NCBI GenBank assembly: GCA_045629205.1
Contig: JAZQQT010000090.1
Coordinates: 1-7,343, forward strand
DNA: 7,343 nucleotides
DNA from: JAZQLP01 sp045629205
GTDB taxonomy: Bacteria > Bacillota > Clostridia > Oscillospirales > UBA644
Direction of reading: 5' to 3'
Below the pieces are notes generated by a model. That model did no database searches. It saw nothing but the letters and a program-made list of their open reading frames with translations, and was not told the DNA's origin. The translations under genes and the position numbers were made by a program. Shown here piece by piece: positions 1-7,062 of the stretch (position 1 is the stretch's first letter; each line of letters begins with the position of its first letter).

Positions 1-1450
1 CCTTTAATTCGGGATTACTCTCGATACTGTCGTGAATATTGAGTTTTTCGGGTATCAATTTGGCAACTTTATCAGCAGTAGAAAGAGGGATACCCATAAC
101 GCGGCTGACATCACGGATGGCAAGTTTTGCCTTCATAGTTCCGAAGGTAACAATCTGCGCGACGTTCTGTTCACCGTATTTACGTTTTACGTATTCAACG
201 ACTTCGCCTCGACGTTCTGCGCAAATATCAATATCAAAGTCGGGCATTGATATACGTTCGGGATTTAAAAACCTTTCAAAAATCAAAGCAAAACGAATAG
301 GCTCTATATTTGTGATTTTCAAACAGTAAGCAACGATACTTCCCGCTCCCGAGCCTCTTCCCGGCCCTACCGGAATACCGTTATCTTTTGCGAACTTGAT
401 AAAATCCCAAACTATGAGATAGTAGTCGACGAAGCCCATTTTGGAAATAATGGAAAGCTCATATTCTATACGGTCAAGACGTTCCTGCGTCCGTTCTTCG
501 GGTTTGTATCTTTCATTGAAGCCTTCATAGGCTTTTTTCCGGAAATATTCCTCGTGTGTCAAGCCGTCTGTCCATCTGAAGTCGGGAAGAATATACTTGA
601 TTTTTTCGGTGCCGTCTATTATCGGGAACGATATTTCACACATATCCGCGATTTTTTGAGTGTTGTCTATGGCCTCCGGAACATATTCGAACAGATCTCT
701 CATTTCCTCTTCGGATTTAAGATAAAATTCATCGGTTTCGAATCCCATTCCGTTTTCTTCGTCGAGCGTTTTTTGAATCTGAACGCATACGAGGACTTTT
801 TGCATTTTGGCATCGGATTTCTTTATATAATGAGCATCGTTTGTGGCGACAAGTGGTATACCGGTTTCTTTTGACAGACGTATGAGGCCCTCGGTAACTA
901 TCTTGTCTTCCTGAAGATGATGATCCTGCAATTCAAGATAATAGTTGCCTTCTCCGAAAATCCTGAGATATTTAAGAGCTAATGCCTTTGCGCCTTCATA
1001 ATCGTCTGCAAGCAACCGCTGCTGAACGTCTCCGGCAAGACAGGCGGAAAGACAAATAAGATTTTCATGATATTTTTCGAGCAATTCAAAATCGACACGG
1101 GGTTTATAATAAAAGCCTTCAAGATTGGAAAAAGAAACCATTTCGATAAGATTTTTATAGCCATCGTTATTTTTACAGAGCAAAACGAGGTGTCCGTAAT
1201 CACCGTCGAATTCCTTGACTTTATCGAAACGGGTTCTTGCCGCGGTATAGACTTCACAACCGATAATCGGTTTTATCCCGGCTTTTTTTGCTTCTTCGTA
1301 GAATTTCATAACACCGTACATATTACCGTGGTCGGTCATTGCGACGGCAGTCTGTCCCATCTCTTTGAGAACGGGCATCATCTTTTTTGTATTGCATGCT
1401 CCGTCAAGAAGACTGAATTCTGTATGAACGTGAAGGTGAACGAAACTCAT
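1..1450 (-). CDS. dnaE: DNA polymerase III subunit alpha, N-terminal 483 codons (partial)
   Basis: This is the catalytic subunit of the replicative DNA polymerase, of the DnaE type. The gene starts at ATG 1450-1448 and runs off the left edge, so only the first 483 codons are present. The N-terminal PHP domain (about residues 1-210) opens with HLHVHTEFSLLDG and keeps a full set of candidate metal ligands: H7, H9, D16, H41 (TDHGN), E66, H87, C137 (SACLAG), D205 and H207 (NDAHY). The polymerase palm follows, with the GPGRGSGAGS segment at about 362-371 and the catalytic PDFDID motif, whose D404 and D406 match the first two catalytic aspartates of the family. The third aspartate, the finger domain and the beta-clamp-binding C-terminus lie outside. 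An AAGGA site (1464-1460) inside the end of whiA precedes the start, and the gap to whiA is 2 nt, so translation is probably coupled. Identity is very secure. Confidence 0.97.
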   Translation of the reverse strand, partial: MSFVHLHVHTEFSLLDGACNTKKMMPVLKEMGQTAVAMTDHGNMYGVMKFYEEAKKAGIKPIIGCEVYTAARTRFDKVKEFDGDYGHLVLLCKNNDGYKNLIEMVSFSNLEGFYYKPRVDFELLEKYHENLICLSACLAGDVQQRLLADDYEGAKALALKYLRIFGEGNYYLELQDHHLQEDKIVTEGLIRLSKETGIPLVATNDAHYIKKSDAKMQKVLVCVQIQKTLDEENGMGFETDEFYLKSEEEMRDLFEYVPEAIDNTQKIADMCEISFPIIDGTEKIKYILPDFRWTDGLTHEEYFRKKAYEGFNERYKPEERTQERLDRIEYELSIISKMGFVDYYLIVWDFIKFAKDNGIPVGPGRGSGAGSIVAYCLKITNIEPIRFALIFERFLNPERISMPDFDIDICAERRGEVVEYVKRKYGEQNVAQIVTFGTMKAKLAIRDVSRVMGIPLSTADKVAKLIPEKLNIHDSIESNPELK

Positions 1451-1452
1451 TG

Positions 1453-2352
1453 TTAATTATCCTTATCTTTTAAATAATTGCTTTCCGCAATCTCTGCTAT
1501 TTTTTTCAGTTTACGGTAAATGGTGGCTTTTGGAATGGGAGGATCAAAAGATTTACCGAGAGCTTCAAGGCTCGAAGATTCGTTTGTAAGCCTTGCTTCC
1601 GCTATTTCAATAAGATCTTCGGAAAGTCCCTTATATCCGTCATTTTTTAATTTTATTATTGCAGCTCGCTGCCGCATCATAACATCTATGGATTTATCCA
1701 TATTGGCGCTGTCGCAATTCATAGCTCTGTTAACGCGGTTCTGCATATCTTTAAGCATTTCGGCGTTTGCGTATTCAAACACCGATTCAAAAGAACCGAG
1801 ATACGAAAGGAAATTTCTTACATCGGATGCTTTTTTTGTATAAATCACTGTTTTTTTATTGCGAATATACGTTTTGAAATCAAGTTTTTCGGAATCAAGC
1901 ATTCTTTTGAAATTCTCTGCAGCAGTATTATCTCCGAATACAAATTCCAGCGAATAACCCGTTTGAGGATCGGAAACTCTTCCGCACGAAAGAAAAACGC
2001 CCCTGATAAAAGCATGACGGCAGCAATCGGAAGACAGCGCATCGGTATCGAGAACATTATCGCAATGCTGAATCTTCAACTTTGCCTGAACCTTACGCGC
2101 GTCTTTCTGCGAAATCACGACCGAAGCAGTCCTGCCGTTTCTTATTTCGGTAAAATCGTTTCCGGTTATTTCGTTAAGAGTTTCTTTAAAATACGAAACC
2201 ACGTCCGCATTTGTCTGATGAATTATCATTTCATCCGGAGAAAAATGGTCGGAAGAGAAAAAACAACCGTAAAGTTCCGCACGTTTACAGCATTTTTTTC
2301 GCGTCTTACCGGAATTGATTATATTGTTTTTTACAGTTGTTGTATAAGACAT
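1453..2352 (-). CDS. whiA: DNA-binding protein WhiA
   Basis: WhiA-family regulator of 299 aa, close to the usual 300-330 aa. Proteins of this family bind DNA. In Streptomyces WhiA controls sporulation septation genes; in Bacillus it affects division and chromosome segregation. The N-terminal part (about 1-190) is the degenerate LAGLIDADG homing-endonuclease-like fold, with the signature CCRHAFIRGVFLSCGRVSDP around residues 110-129. The hallmark linker NRAMNCDSANMDKS follows at about 206-219. The C-terminal helix-turn-helix (about 225-285) contains LTNESSSLEALGKSFDPPIP and then KATIYRKLKKI. The start ATG overlaps the murB stop by one base (TAATG), with AGGA at 2361-2358 just upstream, which indicates translational coupling. 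In many Firmicutes whiA follows rapZ and yvcK; here it directly follows murB. Family assignment is secure. Its targets in this organism cannot be read from the sequence. Confidence 0.95.
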   Translation of the reverse strand: MSYTTTVKNNIINSGKTRKKCCKRAELYGCFFSSDHFSPDEMIIHQTNADVVSYFKETLNEITGNDFTEIRNGRTASVVISQKDARKVQAKLKIQHCDNVLDTDALSSDCCRHAFIRGVFLSCGRVSDPQTGYSLEFVFGDNTAAENFKRMLDSEKLDFKTYIRNKKTVIYTKKASDVRNFLSYLGSFESVFEYANAEMLKDMQNRVNRAMNCDSANMDKSIDVMMRQRAAIIKLKNDGYKGLSEDLIEIAEARLTNESSSLEALGKSFDPPIPKATIYRKLKKIAEIAESNYLKDKDN

Positions 2353-3254
2353 TACTTTCCTGCCTGAATTATTCTGACCTCCGGCTCAAGGATGACGCCG
2401 AATTTATTATTTACCGTTTCGGTCACATAGTCGATAAGAGCAATAATATCAGCCGAAGAAGCATTATTGAAATTAACGATAAAGCCTGCGTGCTTTTCGC
2501 TGACTTTTGCTCCTCCCAAGGCGTATCCCTTCAGTCCTGCATCCTCTATGAGTTTACCTGCAAAGTATCCTTCCGGACGCTTGAAAGTGCTGCCAGCGCT
2601 CGGCATTTCAAGAGGTTGAGAATTACGGCGACGGGTATCAAGGTCATTCATTTTTTCTTTTATAAGACGTTTGTCGCCCTGACGAAGCGCAATCGCTGTG
2701 CCTATAACAAAATCGTCGGCCGCAAAAAAGCTTTTTCTGTATCCGAACATATGTTCCTCACCGACGACCTGTTTGATTTGTCCGTCTGAAGAAACGTAAT
2801 CGGTTGCGGTAATCACATCGGAAAGCTGTTCGTTATACGCGCCCGCATTCATAACACATCCACCGCCTACCGAACCGGGAATACCGTGAGCAAACTCGAG
2901 TCCTGTCAGAGAGTTTTTATAGGCGAGATACGAAACACGCGAGAGCGACGCTCCGCTGTATGCATACACCGTTGAATTTTCACGGTCAACCGAAATCCCG
3001 CTCAATCCGGCAGACGAAATATAAACATCATCGCCCGGATCGTCAGGCGCAAGGATATTGGTCCCGTTGCCTATCAGTCGATATACCAGGCTGCCGCGGT
3101 TTGCGAGAAGAACCGATACCTTTTCCGCGGTATCCGGAAATACCATTATTTTGCAATTCCCACCGGTCCGGAAAGAAGTGTATCGTTTAAGGGATACATT
3201 TTCTTCAAACCGTATATTTTCGGAGATAAGTATTTTTTTTAAATCTTCAAGCAT
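2352..3254 (-). CDS. murB: UDP-N-acetylenolpyruvoylglucosamine reductase
   Basis: MurB is a cytoplasmic flavoenzyme that uses NADPH to reduce UDP-GlcNAc-enolpyruvate to UDP-MurNAc, the second committed step of peptidoglycan precursor synthesis. With the start at ATG 3254 the protein is 300 aa, normal for the short Bacillus-like type II enzymes. FAD-binding segments are SFRTGGNC (27-34), IGNGTNIL (61-68) and GIPGSVGGGCVMNAGAY (124-140). The substrate and catalytic region includes GYRKSFF (171-177), SAGSTFKRP (219-227, where S222 is the likely proton donor) and LEPEV (289-293), which carries the conserved glutamate. An in-frame ATG at 3296 would add 14 residues and overlap hprK by 41 nt. The 3254 start is preferred because AAGGA sits 7 nt before it and it lies 1 nt after the hprK stop. 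The stop overlaps the whiA start by 1 nt. Confidence 0.96.
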   Translation of the reverse strand: MLEDLKKILISENIRFEENVSLKRYTSFRTGGNCKIMVFPDTAEKVSVLLANRGSLVYRLIGNGTNILAPDDPGDDVYISSAGLSGISVDRENSTVYAYSGASLSRVSYLAYKNSLTGLEFAHGIPGSVGGGCVMNAGAYNEQLSDVITATDYVSSDGQIKQVVGEEHMFGYRKSFFAADDFVIGTAIALRQGDKRLIKEKMNDLDTRRRNSQPLEMPSAGSTFKRPEGYFAGKLIEDAGLKGYALGGAKVSEKHAGFIVNFNNASSADIIALIDYVTETVNNKFGVILEPEVRIIQAGK

Positions 3255-3255
3255 A

Positions 3256-4215
3256 TTACTGTCCTTCATCATCCGAAGGCGGCGCAAAATTGCCATCCAT
3301 CATTCGCTTGTTCAAATCAGCAGCGGCATTGTAACCGAGACGACGCTGACGGTTATTGATTGCCGCAACCTCGATTATAATGGCGAGATTTCTTCCGGGT
3401 TTAATAGGAATGGTAACACATGGTTTTTTAAGATCGAGTATTTCATGGTATTCAGTTTCGATACCAAGTCTGTCATAAGTAGTGTTATCGTTCCATGGCT
3501 CAAGTTTTACTATCAAATCGATGGATTCTGTTTCTTTGACGGCGCCGACACCGAAAATGCGGCGAACATCTACAAGCCCGATACCGCGCAACTCGATAAG
3601 ATGTCTGATAAGCGGCGGCGAAGATCCTACAAGTGTCTTACTTGAAACTCTTCTGATTTCTACGGCATCGTCCGCCACAAGCCTGTGACCTCTTTTTACA
3701 AGTTCCATTGCCGTTTCGCTTTTACCTACGCCGCTGTCGCCGAGTATAAGAATACCCTCGCCGTAAACCTCAATCAGAACACCGTGCTGCACTATCATAG
3801 GCGCGAGACTTACATTAAGAGAAGCAATCAGAGAAGCCATAAACTGCGAAGTCGGTTCAGCCGTTCCCAAAACCGGAATATTATCCTCCGCTGCCGCTTT
3901 TAATATTACGGCAGACGGTTGAAGCGATGTTGAGAAAATCAACGCAGGGATATCCTTGGTAAACAATTCCTTGAATTTCGTATAGACATCATCTTCATCC
4001 ATTTCATTGATGTATGACATTTCGGTTATACCGATTATCTGAATTCTTCCTGCCTGAAAATGATTGAGATAACCGATAAGCGGCAATGCGGGACGGTTGA
4101 TTTCCGAAGTCCTGATTGCGACTTTTTCACCTGATTCGCCGCAGCAAACCGGCATATAAAAAACCGAAAGTCCGAAATCATTTATAAGCGACTGCAAAGT
4201 AACACTGGTTTCCAT
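3256..4215 (-). CDS. hprK: HPr kinase/phosphorylase
   Basis: HprK is the bifunctional enzyme that phosphorylates the phosphotransferase protein HPr (and Crh where present) on Ser-46 and removes that phosphate again. It sets carbon catabolite repression in Firmicutes. From ATG 4215 the protein is 319 aa, close to the usual 310. The N-terminal domain (about 1-130) leads into the catalytic domain with VQHGVLIEVYGEGILILG (142-159), the Walker A loop GDSGVGKS (159-166), LVADD (179-183) with the catalytic aspartate, the family signature IELRGIGLVDV (207-217) and the C-terminal IPIKPGRN (269-276). An upstream in-frame TTG (4233) would add six residues. ATG 4215 is preferred because GGAG (4225-4222) lies 6 nt before it. 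This is the promoter-proximal gene of the operon. No HPr or Crh gene is present in the window. Confidence 0.96.
   Translation of the reverse strand: METSVTLQSLINDFGLSVFYMPVCCGESGEKVAIRTSEINRPALPLIGYLNHFQAGRIQIIGITEMSYINEMDEDDVYTKFKELFTKDIPALIFSTSLQPSAVILKAAAEDNIPVLGTAEPTSQFMASLIASLNVSLAPMIVQHGVLIEVYGEGILILGDSGVGKSETAMELVKRGHRLVADDAVEIRRVSSKTLVGSSPPLIRHLIELRGIGLVDVRRIFGVGAVKETESIDLIVKLEPWNDNTTYDRLGIETEYHEILDLKKPCVTIPIKPGRNLAIIIEVAAINNRQRRLGYNAAADLNKRMMDGNFAPPSDDEGQ
3262..3267 (-). promoter_or_regulatory. Ribosome binding site fixing the murB start
   Basis: GAAGGA lies inside the last codons of hprK, 7 nt before ATG 3254. It supports that start over the in-frame ATG at 3296, which lies deep inside hprK without a comparable site at the right distance. 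Confidence 0.75.
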
Positions 4216-4221
4216 AATACG

Positions 4222-4225
4222 CTCC
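4222..4225 (-). promoter_or_regulatory. Ribosome binding site fixing the hprK start
   Basis: GGAG sits 6 nt before ATG 4215. The alternative in-frame TTG at 4233 lies upstream of this site, so the site would fall inside the coding region if TTG were used. Confidence 0.7.
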
Positions 4226-4245
4226 GAATACAATCATTCAATTAT

Positions 4246-4274
4246 ATTATAGCATATTAAAAACAGGAAATCAA
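4246..4274 (-). promoter_or_regulatory. Sigma-A promoter of the hprK-murB-whiA-dnaE operon
   Basis: On the minus strand a -35 box TTGATT (4274-4269) is separated by exactly 17 bp from a perfect -10 box TATAAT (4251-4246). Transcription should begin near 4239, leaving a leader of about 25 nt before the hprK ATG. No other comparable promoter was noticed at the downstream gene junctions, so this promoter probably drives all four genes. Confidence 0.85.
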
Positions 4275-4355
4275 TAAAGACAAAATCTTTTTACGCCGAA
4301 AACATCATACATCAAAGCATAGATCGAAAACAGAGCATATAAAGGAATATCGGCG

Positions 4356-4420
4356 TTACCACAAAAAAGCCACAGTCCGAAGGTCTGATAATCGTTGACT
4401 TTGGTTTATTTTTGTGGTAA
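4356..4420. repeat. Imperfect inverted repeat across the proS promoter
   Basis: A perfect 12-bp inverted repeat, TTACCACAAAAA (4356-4367) against TTTTTGTGGTAA (4409-4420), continues inward as an imperfect match between AGCCACAGTC (4368-4377) and GACTTTGGTT (4397-4406). The inner part has one mismatch, one G-T pair and a 2-nt bulge. The central loop is 4378-4396. The right arm covers nearly all of the -35/-10 region of the proS promoter. It lies upstream of the predicted transcript start, so it is more likely an operator, a cruciform-prone site or the relic of a small element than an RNA leader. Function is unknown. Confidence 0.6.
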
Positions 4421-4423
4421 AAT
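4395..4423 (+). promoter_or_regulatory. Sigma-A promoter of proS
   Basis: The -35 box TTGACT (4395-4400), a 17-bp spacer and the -10 box TAAAAT (4418-4423) preceded by an extended TG motif (4415-4416) form a strong promoter. Transcription should start near 4430, giving a leader of only about 23 nt. That leaves no room for a T-box riboswitch, a common control element of aminoacyl-tRNA synthetase genes in this group. Confidence 0.85.
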
Positions 4424-4452
4424 GTGCACACAACTTTACAGGAGTTATTACT

Positions 4453-5886
4453 ATGGCAGAAAAAAACGTTAAAGAAATAACCTCAATGGATGAAGACTTT
4501 GCGAAATGGTATACCGATATCGTTCTTAAAGCAGAGCTTGTTGATTATTCGTCCGTAAAAGGATGTATCATATTAAGGCCTTACGGCTATGCAATCTGGG
4601 AAAACATACAAAAACTGCTCGACGCGGATTTTAAGGCAACAGGACATGAAAACGTGTATATGCCGATGTTCATTCCGGAATCATTATTACAAAAAGAAAA
4701 AGATCATATAGAAGGTTTTGCACCGGAAGTTGCATGGGTCACACACGGAGGACTTGAAGAACTCCCCGAAAAGCTTTGTGTCCGTCCCACGTCGGAAACT
4801 CTGTTCTGCGAACACTACGCTCACGTTGTTCAGTCATACAGAGATCTTCCGAAATTATATAACCAATGGTGTTCTGTCGTTCGTTGGGAAAAAACGACGC
4901 GTCCCTTCCTCCGTTCAAGAGAATTTCTCTGGCAGGAAGGTCATACCGTTCACGAAACACCGGAAGAAGCGATAGAAGAAACCGAAAGAATGCTTAATAT
5001 CTATGCCGATTTCTGCGAAAAAAATCTTGCGATGCCCGTTGTAAGAGGAAAGAAAACCGAAAGCGATAAATTTGCCGGCGCCGAAGCGACATACTGCATT
5101 GAAGCAATCATGCACGACGGAGCTGCGCTGCAGGCAGGAACGTCACATTATTTCGGCGACGGATTTGCAAATGCGTTCGGAATCCAGTTCTCAGGAAGAG
5201 ACGGCAAGCTTCACAGCGTCTATGAAACCTCATGGGGTGTTTCGACAAGACTTATCGGCGGAATCATAATGGTTCACGGCGACCAGAACGGCTTATCTCT
5301 TCCCCCGAGAATCGCGCCGATCCAAGCGGTCATAGTTCCCGTTATGATGCACAAGGAAGGCGTTACGGAAAAAGCGACCGAAATCGCAGACAGACTCAAA
5401 AAAGCAGGAGTTCGCATTAGACTTGATGTTTCGGATCAGACTCCCGGATGGAAATTCGCGGAATACGAAATGAAAGGTGTGCCGCTCAGAATCGAAATCG
5501 GACCCAGAGATATTCAGAACAACTGCTGTATGACCGTAAAACGTCCGAACGGCGAAAAAGTATCGGTTTCTCTCGACAACATCGAAGAAACAGTGCCCGC
5601 TATGCTCGAAGAAATCCAGACACTTATGTATAATAAAGCAAAAGAGTCAATGCAGTCCAAAATCTTTGACGTTAAAAACATTGATGAACTTAAAGAAACA
5701 GCAGAAACAAAAGCAGGTCTTATAAGAATGATGTGGTGCGGCAGTCCGGAATGTGAAAAAGCCATCAAAGAAAAATACGGCGTCGGTTCACGCTGCATTC
5801 CGTTTGAGCAGAAACATCTCGGAGATACATGCCCTTACTGCGGAAAACCGGCATCAATGATGGTTTGCTGGGGCAGAGCTTATTAA
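4453..5886 (+). CDS. proS: Prolyl-tRNA synthetase, type 3 (archaeal/eukaryote-like)
   Basis: ProS is a cytoplasmic class II aminoacyl-tRNA synthetase that charges tRNA-Pro with proline. The start at ATG 4453 is set by AGGAG (4440-4444) 8 nt upstream; an in-frame GTG at 4414 lies inside the promoter and is rejected. The 477-aa length and the lack of the large editing insertion found in the E. coli-type enzyme identify the short form. Motif 2 runs from RPTSETLF (111-118) through SVVRWEKTTRPFLRSREFLW (141-160), followed by QEGHTVH. Motif 3 is around GVSTRLIGGIIMVHGDQNGL (262-281), with LPPR at 283-286. An anticodon-binding domain follows (about 290-390). The C-terminal domain carries paired cysteines, WCGSPEC (428-434) and CPYC (460-463), a likely zinc site. 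The protein ends in tyrosine (Y477), as is typical of this type. A deacetylase gene follows 21 nt downstream, probably in the same transcript. Confidence 0.97.
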   Translation: MAEKNVKEITSMDEDFAKWYTDIVLKAELVDYSSVKGCIILRPYGYAIWENIQKLLDADFKATGHENVYMPMFIPESLLQKEKDHIEGFAPEVAWVTHGGLEELPEKLCVRPTSETLFCEHYAHVVQSYRDLPKLYNQWCSVVRWEKTTRPFLRSREFLWQEGHTVHETPEEAIEETERMLNIYADFCEKNLAMPVVRGKKTESDKFAGAEATYCIEAIMHDGAALQAGTSHYFGDGFANAFGIQFSGRDGKLHSVYETSWGVSTRLIGGIIMVHGDQNGLSLPPRIAPIQAVIVPVMMHKEGVTEKATEIADRLKKAGVRIRLDVSDQTPGWKFAEYEMKGVPLRIEIGPRDIQNNCCMTVKRPNGEKVSVSLDNIEETVPAMLEEIQTLMYNKAKESMQSKIFDVKNIDELKETAETKAGLIRMMWCGSPECEKAIKEKYGVGSRCIPFEQKHLGDTCPYCGKPASMMVCWGRAY

Positions 5887-5907
5887 AAAATAAAGAAGGC
5901 AGATAAA

Positions 5908-6960
5908 ATGGCAGAAAGAAAAAAAGGACGTCTTAAGAAATTCAAGATATTAACCGCAATATTGTCGGTTTTGCTGATATTGGCAATCGGCGCGGGAATA
6001 TGGCTGTTTATTGAAAATCGACAGTCAAATAAATCCGCAACGGAATTCAAAGATGCGTATAATGCAAAATCAGCCGAAATTGACATATTCAAACAGAAAT
6101 ACGCCGACGAAATCAATGCTCTGAAAGAGCAGATATCCGATATGAATGCCACCATTGAAGAATACGGCAAACAAATAGAGGATATCACAAACGAAAACAA
6201 CGGACTCAAAGAAGAAAACGAATCTCTGAAAAAAGAATTACAAACAAAAGCCGGAACGTCAGATTCCGGCAAAATCATTTATTTGACGATCGATGACGCA
6301 CCATCGGGAAGAACGGACGCTTTTCTTAAAAAGCTTTCCGATCTAAACGTAAAGGCAACATTTTTCGTCAACTGGAATACCGATTATTACGAAAAAGATG
6401 AAAACGGAAACGTAACGAAGAATTATTATCAGAAAATTCTTGACGGCGGACACGCAATAGGAAACCATTCGGCGCATCACGACTATTCAATCGTTTACAA
6501 AAACGTTGATTCTTTTAAAAACGAAGTGAATCTTCTCGCCGACAATCTTTACGAAGCAACAGGTTACAAGACAACAATATTCCGATATCCCGGCGGATCG
6601 AGCAATACCGTGCATAAAAAATACAATACAGAAATCATGCAGGACTCGATGCGAGCGCTTAAAGAAATGGGATACGTTTATTTTGACTGGAACATAGACA
6701 GTGACGATGCAACATCAAAATGGAACGAATTTTCAAGCACGAGCAGTCAGGCAAGAAAAGACGAACTCGTGAACGAATATGTAAAAGCAATCACAAAAGA
6801 CGCTTTTAAATACAAAACCGTTTTTCTTCTTTGCCACGAAAAAGCAATTACACTCGCCGCTCTGCCGCAGCTTGTAAGCGCTTTTAAATCGAACGGATAC
6901 GAGTTCAGAGTCCTTTCGCAATATGTCACTCCATGCCAGCACAGAAAGCTTGCAGAATAA
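5908..6960 (+). CDS. Membrane-anchored NodB-family polysaccharide deacetylase with coiled-coil stalk
   Basis: Predicted carbohydrate esterase family 4 (NodB homology) enzyme of 350 aa that removes acetyl groups from N-acetyl sugars, most plausibly in peptidoglycan or another wall glycan. A basic N-terminus (residues 3-13) precedes one hydrophobic segment (about 14-35), so it is likely a signal anchor with the rest outside the cell. Residues about 45-113 are charged with heptad-like spacing and probably form a coiled coil. The catalytic domain (about 122-345) shows IYLTIDDAPS (D129, D130), KATFFV (149-154), GNHSAHH with metal ligands H187 and H191, FRYPGGSSN with R226, YFDWNIDSDD with W261 and D264, and LLCHE with H310. 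All key catalytic positions are present, although the usual TFDDGP reads TIDDAP. AGAAGG (5894-5899) lies 8 nt before the ATG. It probably shares the proS promoter and ends at the 6967-7008 terminator. The exact substrate is not known. Confidence 0.9.
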   Translation: MAERKKGRLKKFKILTAILSVLLILAIGAGIWLFIENRQSNKSATEFKDAYNAKSAEIDIFKQKYADEINALKEQISDMNATIEEYGKQIEDITNENNGLKEENESLKKELQTKAGTSDSGKIIYLTIDDAPSGRTDAFLKKLSDLNVKATFFVNWNTDYYEKDENGNVTKNYYQKILDGGHAIGNHSAHHDYSIVYKNVDSFKNEVNLLADNLYEATGYKTTIFRYPGGSSNTVHKKYNTEIMQDSMRALKEMGYVYFDWNIDSDDATSKWNEFSSTSSQARKDELVNEYVKAITKDAFKYKTVFLLCHEKAITLAALPQLVSAFKSNGYEFRVLSQYVTPCQHRKLAE

Positions 6961-6966
6961 CAAATC

Positions 6967-7008
6967 AACCGTGGTGTAACGCTCAAGCATTAACCACGGT
7001 TTTTTATT
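6967..7008 (+). terminator. Rho-independent terminator of the proS-deacetylase unit
   Basis: A 9-bp perfect stem pairs AACCGTGGT (6967-6975) with ACCACGGTT (6993-7001). A run of six T (7000-7005) and then ATTT follow directly. It begins 6 nt after the deacetylase stop codon, so it closes the plus-strand unit and separates it from the tRNA gene. Confidence 0.92.
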
Positions 7009-7016
7009 TCGTATTA

Positions 7017-7045
7017 TTGACAACGGACAACGAATATGATAGAAT
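7017..7045 (+). promoter_or_regulatory. Promoter of the tRNA-Val gene
   Basis: A consensus -35 box TTGACA (7017-7022), a 17-bp spacer and the -10 box TAGAAT (7040-7045) with an extended TG (7037-7038) lie just upstream of the tRNA. Transcription would start about 10 nt before the mature 5' end. The tRNA therefore has its own strong promoter, which argues that it is or recently was expressed. Confidence 0.85.
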
Positions 7046-7062
7046 AAAGAGCAAATAAATAC

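Noticed and set aside
1451..1452. A small crh/ptsH-type gene between whiA and dnaE
   Set aside because: Only 2 nt separate whiA and dnaE, so no gene fits.
3255..3296. Upstream ATG for murB at 3296
   Set aside because: It would overlap hprK by 41 nt and lacks a well-spaced ribosome binding site. ATG 3254 has AAGGA at 7 nt and matches the usual MurB N-terminus length.
1963..3645. Several plus-strand open frames of 107-195 codons opposite whiA, murB and hprK
   Set aside because: They lie fully antisense to strongly conserved genes in a different frame, have no recognisable domain, and their composition is that of reverse-frame shadows.
4216..4233. Upstream TTG start for hprK
   Set aside because: The GGAG site lies downstream of this TTG and at the right distance from ATG 4215.
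4293..4356. 7-bp inverted repeat ACGCCGA / TCGGCGT
   Set aside because: It is short, with a 50-nt loop and no extension on either side. Likely chance, although it abuts the proS dyad.
4414..4452. GTG start for proS at 4414
   Set aside because: It falls inside the -35/-10 spacer of the proS promoter, upstream of the predicted transcript start. ATG 4453 has a clean AGGAG.
4424..4452. T-box or other riboswitch ahead of proS
   Set aside because: The predicted leader is only about 23 nt, too short for any such element, and no T-box motif was seen.
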